Position numbers and translations under genes: made by a program. 64,000 bases of DNA from Winogradskyella sp. (lineage in GTDB: Bacteria; Bacteroidota; Bacteroidia; Flavobacteriales; Flavobacteriaceae): assembly GCA_028383925.1 (NCBI GenBank), contig JAOEWO010000008.1, forward strand, positions 26,674-90,673. The letters are read 5' to 3'. Shown here piece after piece: positions 8,630-17,155 of this stretch (its first letter is position 1; each line of letters starts with the position of its first letter). Under the pieces are notes generated by a model, which worked only from the letters and a program-made list of their open reading frames with translations, ran no database searches and had not been told where the DNA came from.

Positions 8630-9603
8630 ACAAAAATTGCATCTAGCAGTTTATAATTTTCTGTTTCAATTTCATAGAATCCTTGTGCTACAGAGCGCGC
8701 ACCAAAGCCTTCTTTCCAATATAGTAAACCTTCATTAATTTGTTGACCAGCATTAATATTAGACGTTCCAAAATCATAATACCGTTTGTCTTTAAACACA
8801 GTTTTAATAAGATGGTGATGTAAAAAATCTAAACTTCCTAATGTGTTTTTATCTGCATTTCCTGAAATATATTGGCAATGAGCCACATGTTCTGTTTCAA
8901 AAATTGTAGTACCAGCAACAATAGTTTGGTCTTTAAACACATTAAATTGCCTTATATTGTTTTTAAATTGAGATTTTAAAAGTGTAATTTCTTCTAAGCT
9001 ATGCACAGGCTTAACGCCATGTTTAGAAGACAAATTAGCTATTAGTATAGTGTTCCAAAACAAATCGAAATCTTGTACTTCTTCTACCCTTAAATTTGAT
9101 TTTTCGCCTCTTTTAATACCTTTTTTTCTACTGTTAGAATAGGTGTTATCTGTTAATTCTAAAACAGAATGAAGGTCTGTACGCATTAGCTTTGCGTGGG
9201 TTCTAAATAAGAGATAAGCTAATGCATTATTTGTTGGGTTTTGTAAATATATACTTGGCAACTCTTTTAGCGTAATGCGCTTAATACCATTGGCGTTTAA
9301 AAACTCTAAAACCGCTTTAAACACATTAATAATTACTGTTGTTTTTATAAGCTTGTCTGTTATTAAACTACCGTAAGTTAAGCCTTGGTGCGAATATAAT
9401 TTTTCACCTACTCTATTTGCAGGCAGTAAAGCAATGAGCTTTTTATCGTCGTAAATTAGTAACGAATAGTCAACAAACCTATGGCTATGATAGTCCATAA
9501 AATCGCGTTGAAACAAAAAAGTATCTTGATTGCTTTTTAACGCAAAATTATTCCACGTCGTTTTATCGTTAACCTTATATATCTTTACGTTATAGTCTGA
9601 CAT
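8626..9603 (-). CDS. FemAB/GNAT-like acyl or aminoacyl transferase
   Basis: A 325-aa protein with the double-GNAT architecture of the FemAB/GNAT_6 group. An N-terminal half with 'DTFLFQRDFMDYH' and 'GLTYGSLITD' is followed by a C-terminal half with 'YFDFGTSNIN'-type residues (seen as YYDFGTSNINAG) and 'GLLYWKEGFGAR', where these proteins bind acyl-CoA or aminoacyl donors. Translational coupling (ATGA) to the fdtB-like aminotransferase suggests it may N-acylate the new amino sugar in place of the left-handed-helix acetyltransferase FdtC, which I do not see here. That role is inference; family membership is fairly clear. Confidence 0.65.
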   Translation of the reverse strand: MSDYNVKIYKVNDKTTWNNFALKSNQDTFLFQRDFMDYHSHRFVDYSLLIYDDKKLIALLPANRVGEKLYSHQGLTYGSLITDKLIKTTVIINVFKAVLEFLNANGIKRITLKELPSIYLQNPTNNALAYLLFRTHAKLMRTDLHSVLELTDNTYSNSRKKGIKRGEKSNLRVEEVQDFDLFWNTILIANLSSKHGVKPVHSLEEITLLKSQFKNNIRQFNVFKDQTIVAGTTIFETEHVAHCQYISGNADKNTLGSLDFLHHHLIKTVFKDKRYYDFGTSNINAGQQINEGLLYWKEGFGARSVAQGFYEIETENYKLLDAIFV

Positions 9604-9618
9604 TACTCAAAAATAATT

Positions 9619-10527
9619 CTAATTTTCTATTAAGCTATTAAGGATCAATGAAAATTTCTTGGCTCCCGTACTATTTAGATGATCTGCATCATAAAAATCG
9701 CTGTGTATTAAGTTTAGACGCGTCATAAAGTTATGATAAGAGCAGTTTTCATATTTTTCGCCTAAATAAATACCTGTTTCAACCATTTTATCAACTTGGT
9801 TTGTATTAAGGTTATTTACATAACTTTTATAGGCAGGCGGTGTAACTACTAAAACTTTAATATGGCGTTGGTTACAGTGTTCAATTATTTTTTTAAAGAC
9901 TTCGCTGTTTTTATGTAATAAGTGCCAAGAAGATATGGTGTGTCGCTTTGCTGCTATGCGCCCTGCATTGTCTAAATCTATTGTTTTAAGCTGACTTTTT
10001 ACTTTACCAAAACCTAAACTATCGCAGTTAAGCAATGGCGTATTATTAAAATACTCGTTTTTTAAAACTTCTAAACTTTGTTTTAATCCCATGGCTAGTA
10101 CTTCAGAGTTGTGCTTTAACGTGTAATCTAAATCTACATTGGTGTATAATTTATAGTCTTTTAGTCTCCAATCTTCGGGTGATAGTTTAAGCTGTTCAAA
10201 AAGGGTATCGTAAGATAATCTAATCACCACAGTTTTTAAATTTGTAAGCTGATGCTCATAAGATTTTAAAATGGCCAAATCTACATCTGGTGACTGCGAA
10301 ACATTACTCATATTAAATGCTGGTGCTGTAAAGTATTTTGGATTAATACCATAAAACGAATGGGAGCTCCCTAAAATTAAGGTCTCAATACGTTCTGCCT
10401 TATTTTCTAAATACTCAGATTTAAGCTCATAACTATTTGGTATATGTCTAATTCTAATCTCAAGACTTATAGCCAGCACCACTATTGGTATTAAAAAAAG
10501 TATGATAGATTTTATAAACCCTTTCAT
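9619..10527 (-). CDS. Membrane-anchored SGNH-like hydrolase/acyltransferase partner
   Basis: A 302-aa protein with one N-terminal membrane anchor (KGFIKSIILFLIPIVVLAISL) and an extracytoplasmic domain. That domain opens with 'ETLILGSSHSFYGINPKYF', an SGNH block I-like GxSHS, and ends with 'DFYDADHLNSTGAKKFS', the DxxH block V. Such proteins work with MBOAT proteins in O-acetylation of exported polysaccharides (AlgJ/DltD/PatB-like). The ORF track starts at 10584, but ATG 10527 gives a normal signal anchor and lies 1 base after the MBOAT stop, so the two form a pair. Confidence 0.8.
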   Translation of the reverse strand: MKGFIKSIILFLIPIVVLAISLEIRIRHIPNSYELKSEYLENKAERIETLILGSSHSFYGINPKYFTAPAFNMSNVSQSPDVDLAILKSYEHQLTNLKTVVIRLSYDTLFEQLKLSPEDWRLKDYKLYTNVDLDYTLKHNSEVLAMGLKQSLEVLKNEYFNNTPLLNCDSLGFGKVKSQLKTIDLDNAGRIAAKRHTISSWHLLHKNSEVFKKIIEHCNQRHIKVLVVTPPAYKSYVNNLNTNQVDKMVETGIYLGEKYENCSYHNFMTRLNLIHSDFYDADHLNSTGAKKFSLILNSLIEN

Positions 10528-10528
10528 T

Positions 10529-11974
10529 TTAAAACTGAAAATAAATAAATTGTTGTTGTGTTTCGTAAAAGTAAAATATGGCAAAAATTAAACTGTAATA
10601 AAATATATAACGGTTGTGTTTTTTCCAATTTAACCCTAATTTTTCTAATGCATGATTATCGTTTCTAGCATTCCATTCTGTTAGTATTAAAAAAGAAATG
10701 ACAATAAGTACTAGTAATGCTTTGTTTTTATCACCCAAACGTGGTAACTCAAATAAAGATTCAGAAAAGATAGATGTTATATAATTAAACGCAGAATTTA
10801 GGTCATTAGCTCTAAAAAATAACCAAGCAAATGTGGTAAGAAAAAACGTTGTTAAAATAGAAGCTAAAGTCTTAAATTGTGGAATTGCAGTTTTACTCGT
10901 TGGGGTGTTTTTATACTTTTGGTTGGTATTGGTTAGCCATAAGGTTATAAATAGAAATGCGTGTATTATACCCCAAAAAATAAAAGTCCAATTGGCACCA
11001 TGCCACAAGGCACTTATAATAAAAACTATAACTATATTTCTAATAGTTTTAGATTTAGAACCTTTAGAACCACCTAGAGGTATGTATAAATAATCTCTAA
11101 ACCAATTGGTTAAAGAGATATGCCATCTGCCCCAAAACTCTGCTATATTTCTAGAAAAATAGGGGTAATTAAAATTCCGTTTTAAATTAAAACCAAATAA
11201 TCTAGAGGTCCCTATAGCAATATCTGTATAACCAGAAAAGTCGCAATAAATTTGAAAACTAAATAAAAAAGCACCCAATAATAATGCACTACCGTTATAA
11301 GCATCTGGATTAGCAAAAAAAGCATCGACAAAAATGGCACAATTATCTGCAATTACCATTTTTTTAAAGAGTCCCCAAAGTATCTGTCGCAAGCCATCTT
11401 TAACTTTTATAATCTCAAAATTTCGCTTTTTTAAAAATTGAGGTAAAAAATTAGAAGCCCTTTCTATTGGCCCAGCTACCAATTGCGGAAAAAAGCAAAT
11501 AAATGATGCAAATGCAATAAAATGGGTTGTGGGTTTTATTTTCTCTCTATAGACATCTATAGTATAACTCATAGTTTGAAACGTATAAAAGCTTATACCA
11601 ATAGGCAAAATTATATTAAGATAATTAAGATCTAACGGTTTACCAAAAAGTAGAAAGGCATCGTTAAAATTCTCGATAAAGAAATTATAATACTTAAAAA
11701 AACCAAGAATACCCAAATTAAGCAAAATACTTAACCCTAATAAAATAGCTTTAAACTTTTGTTGTTGTTGCTTTACAATAGCCAAACCAATACTGTAATC
11801 TATTAGAGTACTGGTAATTATAAGGCTTAAAAAACGCCAGTCCCACCAGGCATAAAATACATAGCTAGCACAAATTAATAAGACATTCTGAAATTTTAAT
11901 GTCTTAAATACAAACCAGTATAGTATAAATACAAGGGGAAGAAAAATTGCAAAATCTATAGAATTAAATAGCAT
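10529..11974 (-). CDS. MBOAT family O-acyltransferase (AlgI-like)
   Basis: A 481-aa polytopic membrane protein of the MBOAT family, similar to AlgI/DltB/PatA. Family features are 'FYAWWDWRF' in the second helix, 'ISFYTFQTMSYTIDVYR', 'AGPIERASNFLPQ', 'DFSGYTDIAIGTSRLFGF' and 'RFNYPYFSRNIAEFWGRWHISLT'-type text (here NFNYPYFSRN). The catalytic histidine is in 'ALWHGANWTFIFWG'. It should pass an acyl group, usually acetyl, across the membrane to the SGNH partner encoded directly downstream, decorating the surface polysaccharide made by this locus. Confidence 0.92.
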   Translation of the reverse strand: MLFNSIDFAIFLPLVFILYWFVFKTLKFQNVLLICASYVFYAWWDWRFLSLIITSTLIDYSIGLAIVKQQQQKFKAILLGLSILLNLGILGFFKYYNFFIENFNDAFLLFGKPLDLNYLNIILPIGISFYTFQTMSYTIDVYREKIKPTTHFIAFASFICFFPQLVAGPIERASNFLPQFLKKRNFEIIKVKDGLRQILWGLFKKMVIADNCAIFVDAFFANPDAYNGSALLLGAFLFSFQIYCDFSGYTDIAIGTSRLFGFNLKRNFNYPYFSRNIAEFWGRWHISLTNWFRDYLYIPLGGSKGSKSKTIRNIVIVFIISALWHGANWTFIFWGIIHAFLFITLWLTNTNQKYKNTPTSKTAIPQFKTLASILTTFFLTTFAWLFFRANDLNSAFNYITSIFSESLFELPRLGDKNKALLVLIVISFLILTEWNARNDNHALEKLGLNWKKHNRYIFYYSLIFAIFYFYETQQQFIYFQF

Positions 11975-12064
11975 TAAATCGCTTTAATAAATACAAAGTG
12001 AAATATAGAACAACTAAAGGTTATAATGAAACTTATGGCAGACAGATATTAGTTTTACTAGCTA

Positions 12065-13546
12065 TTAATCGGTAATAAATGCCTTAAAAATCGCCTTATT
12101 ATTTTTATCAATGACTTTATAAATACCCAAGGGAGCTCCTTCATTAACGGATAAGAAACTAGCATCACTTTCTATATTTTTTAATAAGGATGTATCTTCA
12201 CTTAAAGCAGAAAAAACAGTTCTAAAAAGATTAACACTCGTTTGTATATCTGCATTATACATGGCGTTATTGTCTGGCCATTTAATTGCTAAAAGCGACG
12301 AAAACATAGAAAATGTATCTGCTCTATTTTTTGGTTTTATATGCGATTGCGCAGAATAATCATAACCTACAAAACCACCATGGTCCGCAACAATAATAAT
12401 GAGTGCGTTTGCATCATTAGAGTTAATTAACGCCAACGTGTTTTTTAACCAAGAGTTGGCGTCTGCTAAACGGTCTAAATATTTTTGGCGCTCTAGTGCT
12501 GCACCTTCAGATGCAGATTGATATGTGGTAATATGACCAGGACTAATACGTTCTATAAAATAAAAGTGTTTACCACTTAAATTGGTCTTTATTTGTGATT
12601 TTAAATCTTTAAGCACATCTCTCTTAAAGTCGAAACCAGAAGACACTACAGATAAATCTGAATAATCTATAGTACTAAAATCATACCCCATTTTTGGTCT
12701 GTTGGCTAACAAATATGAATTCTCTAAAATTAAAGATGTTCTATAACCGTTATTTTTGAGAATAGATAAAACAGGATTTTCAGAAACAATAATATCTCTA
12801 GCAAACAAAAGTTCTGAACCCACATTTAGGTTACGGTTATAGTAGTGATGCTTCATAGAAAACATAGAACTATTAGAGCTTAAAGTAGAATAATAATTAC
12901 TTCTAAAATTAGGATACAACTTAAAATCATTATCTAATAGAAATGTGTTAAAGTCTGAATTGTCTTTATTGTAATTGCCTTGTCCTATTTCGGACAAACC
13001 AATATAACCGTCTGGTTGAATAACATAAATATTGGGTGTGTTTTTAAATATAACCGACTCTATATGGTCGGGTTGTTTTTGCCAATCATTACTGTAATTA
13101 AAATAAGATACAACGGTTGGCACCAAAAATAACAGACCAATACCTGCTAATAAAAACTGAAATTTAATTATTTTTTTTAGATGCTTATAAAGCAAAATAC
13201 CTAATACAACAGCCAAAATAGCGACTAAAACTAGTATTTTCTTTTTAAAACCATACACACCATAAACAAGTAAACTTAAAAAAACCGAGACGTTAAGCAC
13301 GGCTAAAATCCTATTGTAATAGTCCTTAAAAAAAGCTATTTTTTTAGTAAGTAAGGCGAAACACAAAAACATTAAAATAGGCAAAGCCACAAACAGCAAA
13401 AGCAAAAAACCAAACTGACCCCAAGATAAAAGTAACGTATGGTTAGACGTGTATAAATAAATTAAGGGATATAAACCTGCAGCTAAAGCGGCCATAAAAG
13501 CCAAACCCATTAGAGGCTTGGTATCAAATTTATGCTCTGTTTTCAA
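12065..13546 (-). CDS. Membrane protein with sulfatase/alkaline-phosphatase-fold domain
   Basis: A 493-aa protein with about five N-terminal membrane helices (residues 10-160) and an extracytoplasmic domain of the sulfatase/phosphotransferase superfamily. It shows 'NTPNIYVIQPDGY', a serine/threonine-rich nucleophile region around 'STLSSNSSMFSMKHHY' and the metal motif 'ALIIIVADHGGFVG'. Relatives transfer phospho-groups (LTA or phosphoethanolamine transferases), so it may decorate the polysaccharide. The TTG start overlaps the methyltransferase gene by 17 bases; ATG 13507 is the alternative. A clear paralogue lies at 15239-16765. Confidence 0.75.
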   Translation of the reverse strand: MKTEHKFDTKPLMGLAFMAALAAGLYPLIYLYTSNHTLLLSWGQFGFLLLLFVALPILMFLCFALLTKKIAFFKDYYNRILAVLNVSVFLSLLVYGVYGFKKKILVLVAILAVVLGILLYKHLKKIIKFQFLLAGIGLLFLVPTVVSYFNYSNDWQKQPDHIESVIFKNTPNIYVIQPDGYIGLSEIGQGNYNKDNSDFNTFLLDNDFKLYPNFRSNYYSTLSSNSSMFSMKHHYYNRNLNVGSELLFARDIIVSENPVLSILKNNGYRTSLILENSYLLANRPKMGYDFSTIDYSDLSVVSSGFDFKRDVLKDLKSQIKTNLSGKHFYFIERISPGHITTYQSASEGAALERQKYLDRLADANSWLKNTLALINSNDANALIIIVADHGGFVGYDYSAQSHIKPKNRADTFSMFSSLLAIKWPDNNAMYNADIQTSVNLFRTVFSALSEDTSLLKNIESDASFLSVNEGAPLGIYKVIDKNNKAIFKAFITD

Positions 13547-14933
13547 AATTTAAGTTTTTAATTTCTAATAAATACATAGTACGCTCAGCATCTTTAATAT
13601 GAATTTTTTCTTTTATATTGAATAATTCACTGTAGGCCATTTCAAAATTTTCGATTGTATAAAAGCCAAAGTAATCTTCAAAATCTGCTTTAGATTTTAA
13701 TAAGCGTTGTACCCAAGAGTCGTTACGCTTAGGAAATTCAATAATGAGATATTTTGAAAATGAAGCGAAAAACTTAGCTGATTCTTTAAAAGGGACGTTT
13801 CCAGATAAAGACATGTGGTGTATAACCGCCAATGCCAAAGTAACATCTGGTGCATAAGCCGCTATACGCTGCAAAAAAGAAGCACGCTCGGTACTATTTA
13901 AACCTATAGCCGCAGACGGATTTAACACATCTAACACAAAAGGTAACATTTTTTGGTCTTTATTTAATTTTGTTGTTTTGTAATTAAAATCTACCGCATT
14001 ATTATCTATATCGCAAACTAAGGCTTCTTTATAGTCGTAGTTTATTTGTCTTACAAACGTACCGTCGTTACCACCAATATCTATTAAACTTGAAGGCTTA
14101 ATCTTAGAAATCCAATCATTAATAACAATATCTTTTGTCTTAAAAGCAACATCTGTGTAATTGGTTTTATTGTAATAATTACCCCATTCTGAAGCTTCTT
14201 TAAGTTCTAATTTTTTTATAAATTCATAAAGGCTCTTTACGATATTTAACTGACCTTTTTTAGATAAACTAGCCGTCTTAGTTTTACCTTCATAATCTTC
14301 GCTATGCTTGTCTTCTAATTTTGCTAAAAGGTGAATGTTAGTATACAGTAATGGACTTAACTTTGTTTTAGAAGGTAACATGGTACTTACCATTTTTACA
14401 GGCACCCCATCTATAAAATTACGCAATAATTTTAATTGGTGTGCACCATGGTAACTTGCCAAAAGTAAAGGCCCTAAAAAATGTGTTATAAATTGTTTAT
14501 ACGCACGCCATGGGGTGTTTTCTTTATAAAAATCGAAAGATAACGTATCTATAAATACCGCTTTTCCTTTGTGAAATGTAACATTAAATGCTGATGCATC
14601 TTTTAATGAAAAACCATGTTCTAAACTATATTTCTGAAGCTTTAAAGTTAATAAAGCCGCTTCTTTATACATGTTAAAACTCCACTCGTAAGGGTAAGTT
14701 ATAAAAGGAATTTGCTCTGGCTCTATAATGATTTCGTTAGCCGTTCTAGAAATTTCTTTATGGCTAATAAGCAATTTGTTTTTAATTAAATTATCGAAAA
14801 AACCAGATGTTTTTAAAGCATCGTACTGATTAAAATAAACAGGATTAATAACCCTTTTTATACTATTATTCTCAATAAAAATATAACCCGAAGGATCTCT
14901 AAACGAAGATGAATGAGCGGTTTTTAATTGCAC
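13530..14933 (-). CDS. Class I SAM-dependent methyltransferase (NoeA-like)
   Basis: A 467-aa two-part protein. The first about 230 residues resemble the N-terminal region of nodulation NoeA-like methyltransferases ('FSLKDASAFNVTFHKGKAVFIDTLSF', kinase-like in appearance). The second part is a Rossmann methyltransferase with motif I 'SLIDIGGNDGTFVRQI' and an acidic end of beta 2 at 'ALVCDIDNNAVD'. It should methylate a small molecule or glycan at the cytoplasmic side. The start is GTG, 1 base after the stop of the small membrane protein gene, and its 3' end overlaps the sulfatase-fold gene. The three form one module. Confidence 0.75.
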   Translation of the reverse strand: MQLKTAHSSSFRDPSGYIFIENNSIKRVINPVYFNQYDALKTSGFFDNLIKNKLLISHKEISRTANEIIIEPEQIPFITYPYEWSFNMYKEAALLTLKLQKYSLEHGFSLKDASAFNVTFHKGKAVFIDTLSFDFYKENTPWRAYKQFITHFLGPLLLASYHGAHQLKLLRNFIDGVPVKMVSTMLPSKTKLSPLLYTNIHLLAKLEDKHSEDYEGKTKTASLSKKGQLNIVKSLYEFIKKLELKEASEWGNYYNKTNYTDVAFKTKDIVINDWISKIKPSSLIDIGGNDGTFVRQINYDYKEALVCDIDNNAVDFNYKTTKLNKDQKMLPFVLDVLNPSAAIGLNSTERASFLQRIAAYAPDVTLALAVIHHMSLSGNVPFKESAKFFASFSKYLIIEFPKRNDSWVQRLLKSKADFEDYFGFYTIENFEMAYSELFNIKEKIHIKDAERTMYLLEIKNLNFENRA

Positions 14934-14934
14934 T

Positions 14935-15132
14935 TTAGTTTTTATTTTCTACATCAGAATCTTTAATCTCTATGTCATCAAAAACATCGTCTTTATCTTC
15001 TTTTTGTAAACCTAAAAACAATTTTATTTTATACATAACATTTTTTGAAAACAATACAACACCTGCAACAGCTGCTATTATGGCCTGGATAATCATGGCA
15101 CCTAAACCTGGATCGAAATAAAGAAAATGCAT
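14935..15132 (-). CDS. Small membrane protein of the methyltransferase/sulfatase-fold module
   Basis: A 65-aa protein: short N-terminus 'MHFLYFDPGLGAMIIQAI', one hydrophobic helix (about residues 11-32), then a basic stretch and an acidic cytoplasmic tail (KEDKDDVFDDIEIKDSDVE). I recognise no named family. Its position directly before the methyltransferase, with 1-base spacing, argues that it is a real gene and may anchor or regulate its neighbours. Codon use fits the surrounding genes. Confidence 0.65.
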   Translation of the reverse strand: MHFLYFDPGLGAMIIQAIIAAVAGVVLFSKNVMYKIKLFLGLQKEDKDDVFDDIEIKDSDVENKN

Positions 15133-15238
15133 TATTATTTTTTTGTAAATATATAACTTTATCAGCCTCTACTGTAAAAATGCATCACTTTTACAAAACT
15201 GTATTATTTAAATGATAAATAAACGCGTACCAGTATGT

Positions 15239-16765
15239 TTACTCTTCTAAAGTCTTAAAGACTATATTACCGTGACCATCTATAAATTCATAGATACCCG
15301 TTGGTGCACCTTTTCTAATAACAAGGTAGCTTTTATCTTCTTGCAAATTGTTTAAGTAGCTTTTATCATCTGCTAAATACGAAAACAAGACTCTAAATAA
15401 ATTTACAGAAGACTTTAAATCTTTATGAAAATCTGTATAACTATCATCTGGCCATTTTATTGCTAATACCGAAGCAAACATAGATTGAATAATTAAAGGA
15501 TCTGTTTGCTTGGTTTGGCTTTGTTTCATATAATCTAAACCGACATAACCACCATGGTCAGCTGCTAAAATTATTAACCCATTTGGATCTTCTTTTGCTA
15601 TAAATAAAATAAGTTTTTTTAGCCAACTATTAGCCAACTATTAGCCAACTATTAGCCAACTATTAGCCAATTTAAGCCGTTCTACATACAAACTCCGCTC
15701 ATTTTCTATAGACGTAGCACTATTATAATGTGTTACAATATGGCTAGGTAACATAGACTCTATAAAGAAAAAATTAGTAGTCTTTTTATTTTGTTTTATA
15801 GCTGCTTTTGTATCTGCTAATAGGTCTTTTTCTATATTAAATCCTCTTGAGATAAAAGAGACTTCATCTAACGAAATATTACAATTATCAAAATCTATAC
15901 GAGGTCTATTGGCTAATAAATAAGGGACTTGCAACGTTAAAAATGTAGTGTATTGGTTATGTTTAAGGGTTTTTAAAACGGGGTTACTACTCACAATTTC
16001 ATCTCTACTATTGTGAGACGGATTAATACCCAACGTGCTATTGCCATAGTAATGATGTTTCATATTAAACATAGAACTGTTAGAGCTAAGCGTAGACGCG
16101 TAGTTACTTCTATAATTATTATAAGAAGTAAACCCTTGTTTAGACAGAAAAGTTTCAAAACTACTATTACCGTAATTATAATTAGAGTTTTCTAATTGCG
16201 AAAAATTAGCATAACCATCTGGCTGAATAACATAAATATTTGGTGTCTTTTTAAAAGTAATCGTTTCAATGGCGTCTGGTTGTTTAGCCCATGCTTTAGA
16301 GTACATAATTTCTCTATACACATCTGGCATTAATTTGGGTAACACTAGTGCCATTAAAATTAACTGAAGTATAATAATTTTATATATGTATTTTGAAAAA
16401 ATAGACCCTAAAATTAAACCCAACATTAGAGCTATTATCATTTTTATAATATCAAAACCATATAGCGTTATTATAATAAGTAACAAAAAACAAGTACTGT
16501 TACACATTGAAAGTACGTAAGGTTTAAGCTTTACAAAGGGCTTAAAACTTCTTATAATAAATGCAGAAGAGTAATAAAATATAATTGGTAAACAGCTATA
16601 GAAAAACACAAAAAATAAAAATTGTGATTTTGAATTTATAATAGCATAATTTTTATCGTAATAGTAAAGTAGCGGATATAATCCTGAAGCCAACATAGCC
16701 CATACAGGATGTATATGGGTGTTCTTAAAAAGTTTTAAAATATAGCGCCTTCGGGTTTGTAACAT
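15239..16765 (-). pseudogene. Second sulfatase-fold membrane protein, interrupted by an 11-bp tandem repeat
   Basis: A paralogue of the 12065-13546 protein. The N-terminal membrane part and first half of the catalytic domain are in ORF 15641-16765 (374 aa: 'NTPNIYVIQPDGY', 'STLSSNSSMFNMKHHYYG'). The C-terminal half is in ORF 15239-15637 ('GLIILAADHGGYVG'). Both are in the same reading frame. Between them is agccaactatt repeated four times plus a partial copy. With one unit the frame would read RLKLANSWLKKLI, matching RLADANSWLKNTL in the paralogue. The three extra units (33 bases) keep the frame but create TAA-TAG. The downstream ORF's TTG start lies in the repeat and is unlikely to be a real start. 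Confidence 0.85.
15621..15670. repeat. 11-bp tandem repeat, 4.5 copies, inside the second sulfatase-fold gene
   Basis: The unit agccaactatt starts at 15621, 15632, 15643 and 15654, with a partial agccaa at 15665-15670. On the coding strand the unit is ttggctaatag. Any copy number above one creates a stop at the same place, because the second unit is read in a frame where 'ggc taa' appears. A single unit restores the full-length protein. Confidence 0.95.
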
Positions 16766-16802
16766 TAAATTAACTAAGCTTATAAAGGCTTAAATTAACA
16801 AA

Positions 16803-17042
16803 TTAGGTTGTCTTTTTAGTTAAATAATAGATGTTTACCACAAAAATTGCCACATTAGCAATAATAATTGGCAGTCCTACACGAAGCGTAGGCATTAAAA
16901 AACCATAGGTAATAAAAAGCACGCAACCTGTCATATTAACAAGTCTTAGCTTTTTTACGTCTTTCATTGTAAATGATATTAGCACCATTAAAGATGCTAA
17001 ATAGCCAATATACTCAGTTACTGTGAGTCCAAATAATTCCAT
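16803..17042 (-). CDS. Small YgjV/PQ-loop-like inner-membrane protein
   Basis: A 79-aa protein with three hydrophobic segments: 'EYIGYLASLMVLISFTMKD', 'LRLVNMTGCVLFITYGFLM' and 'VGLPIIIANVAIFVVNIYYL'. The pattern of Asn and Gly in the second helix resembles YgjV and SemiSWEET-like half-transporters, which dimerise. No substrate can be named. It lies between the interrupted sulfatase-fold gene and typA and has its own short intergenic region, so it may be independent of the glycan locus. Confidence 0.65.
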   Translation of the reverse strand: MELFGLTVTEYIGYLASLMVLISFTMKDVKKLRLVNMTGCVLFITYGFLMPTLRVGLPIIIANVAIFVVNIYYLTKKTT

Positions 17043-17054
17043 ATTGTAAATTAA

Positions 17055-17090
17055 ACAAAAAAGAGAAACACTTTTCAGTATTTCTCTTTT
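17055..17090 (-). terminator. Rho-independent terminator after typA
   Basis: AAAAGAGAAA (17059-17068) pairs with TTTCTCTTTT (17081-17090) around a 12-base loop. Read leftward it is followed by a T-rich run, so it fits transcription leaving typA. Confidence 0.65.
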
Positions 17091-17155
17091 TATAGGTTAT
17101 AACTAAATTAATTAGTGCTGTTCTAAAATAAATTTAGACTAACAAATTAATATTA

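Noticed and set aside
15239-15637. ORF as an independent gene
   Set aside because: Its TTG lies in the 11-bp repeat, and it is the same-frame C-terminal half of the upstream sulfatase-fold ORF.
15621-15670. CRISPR array
   Set aside because: A pure 11-bp tandem repeat without spacers.
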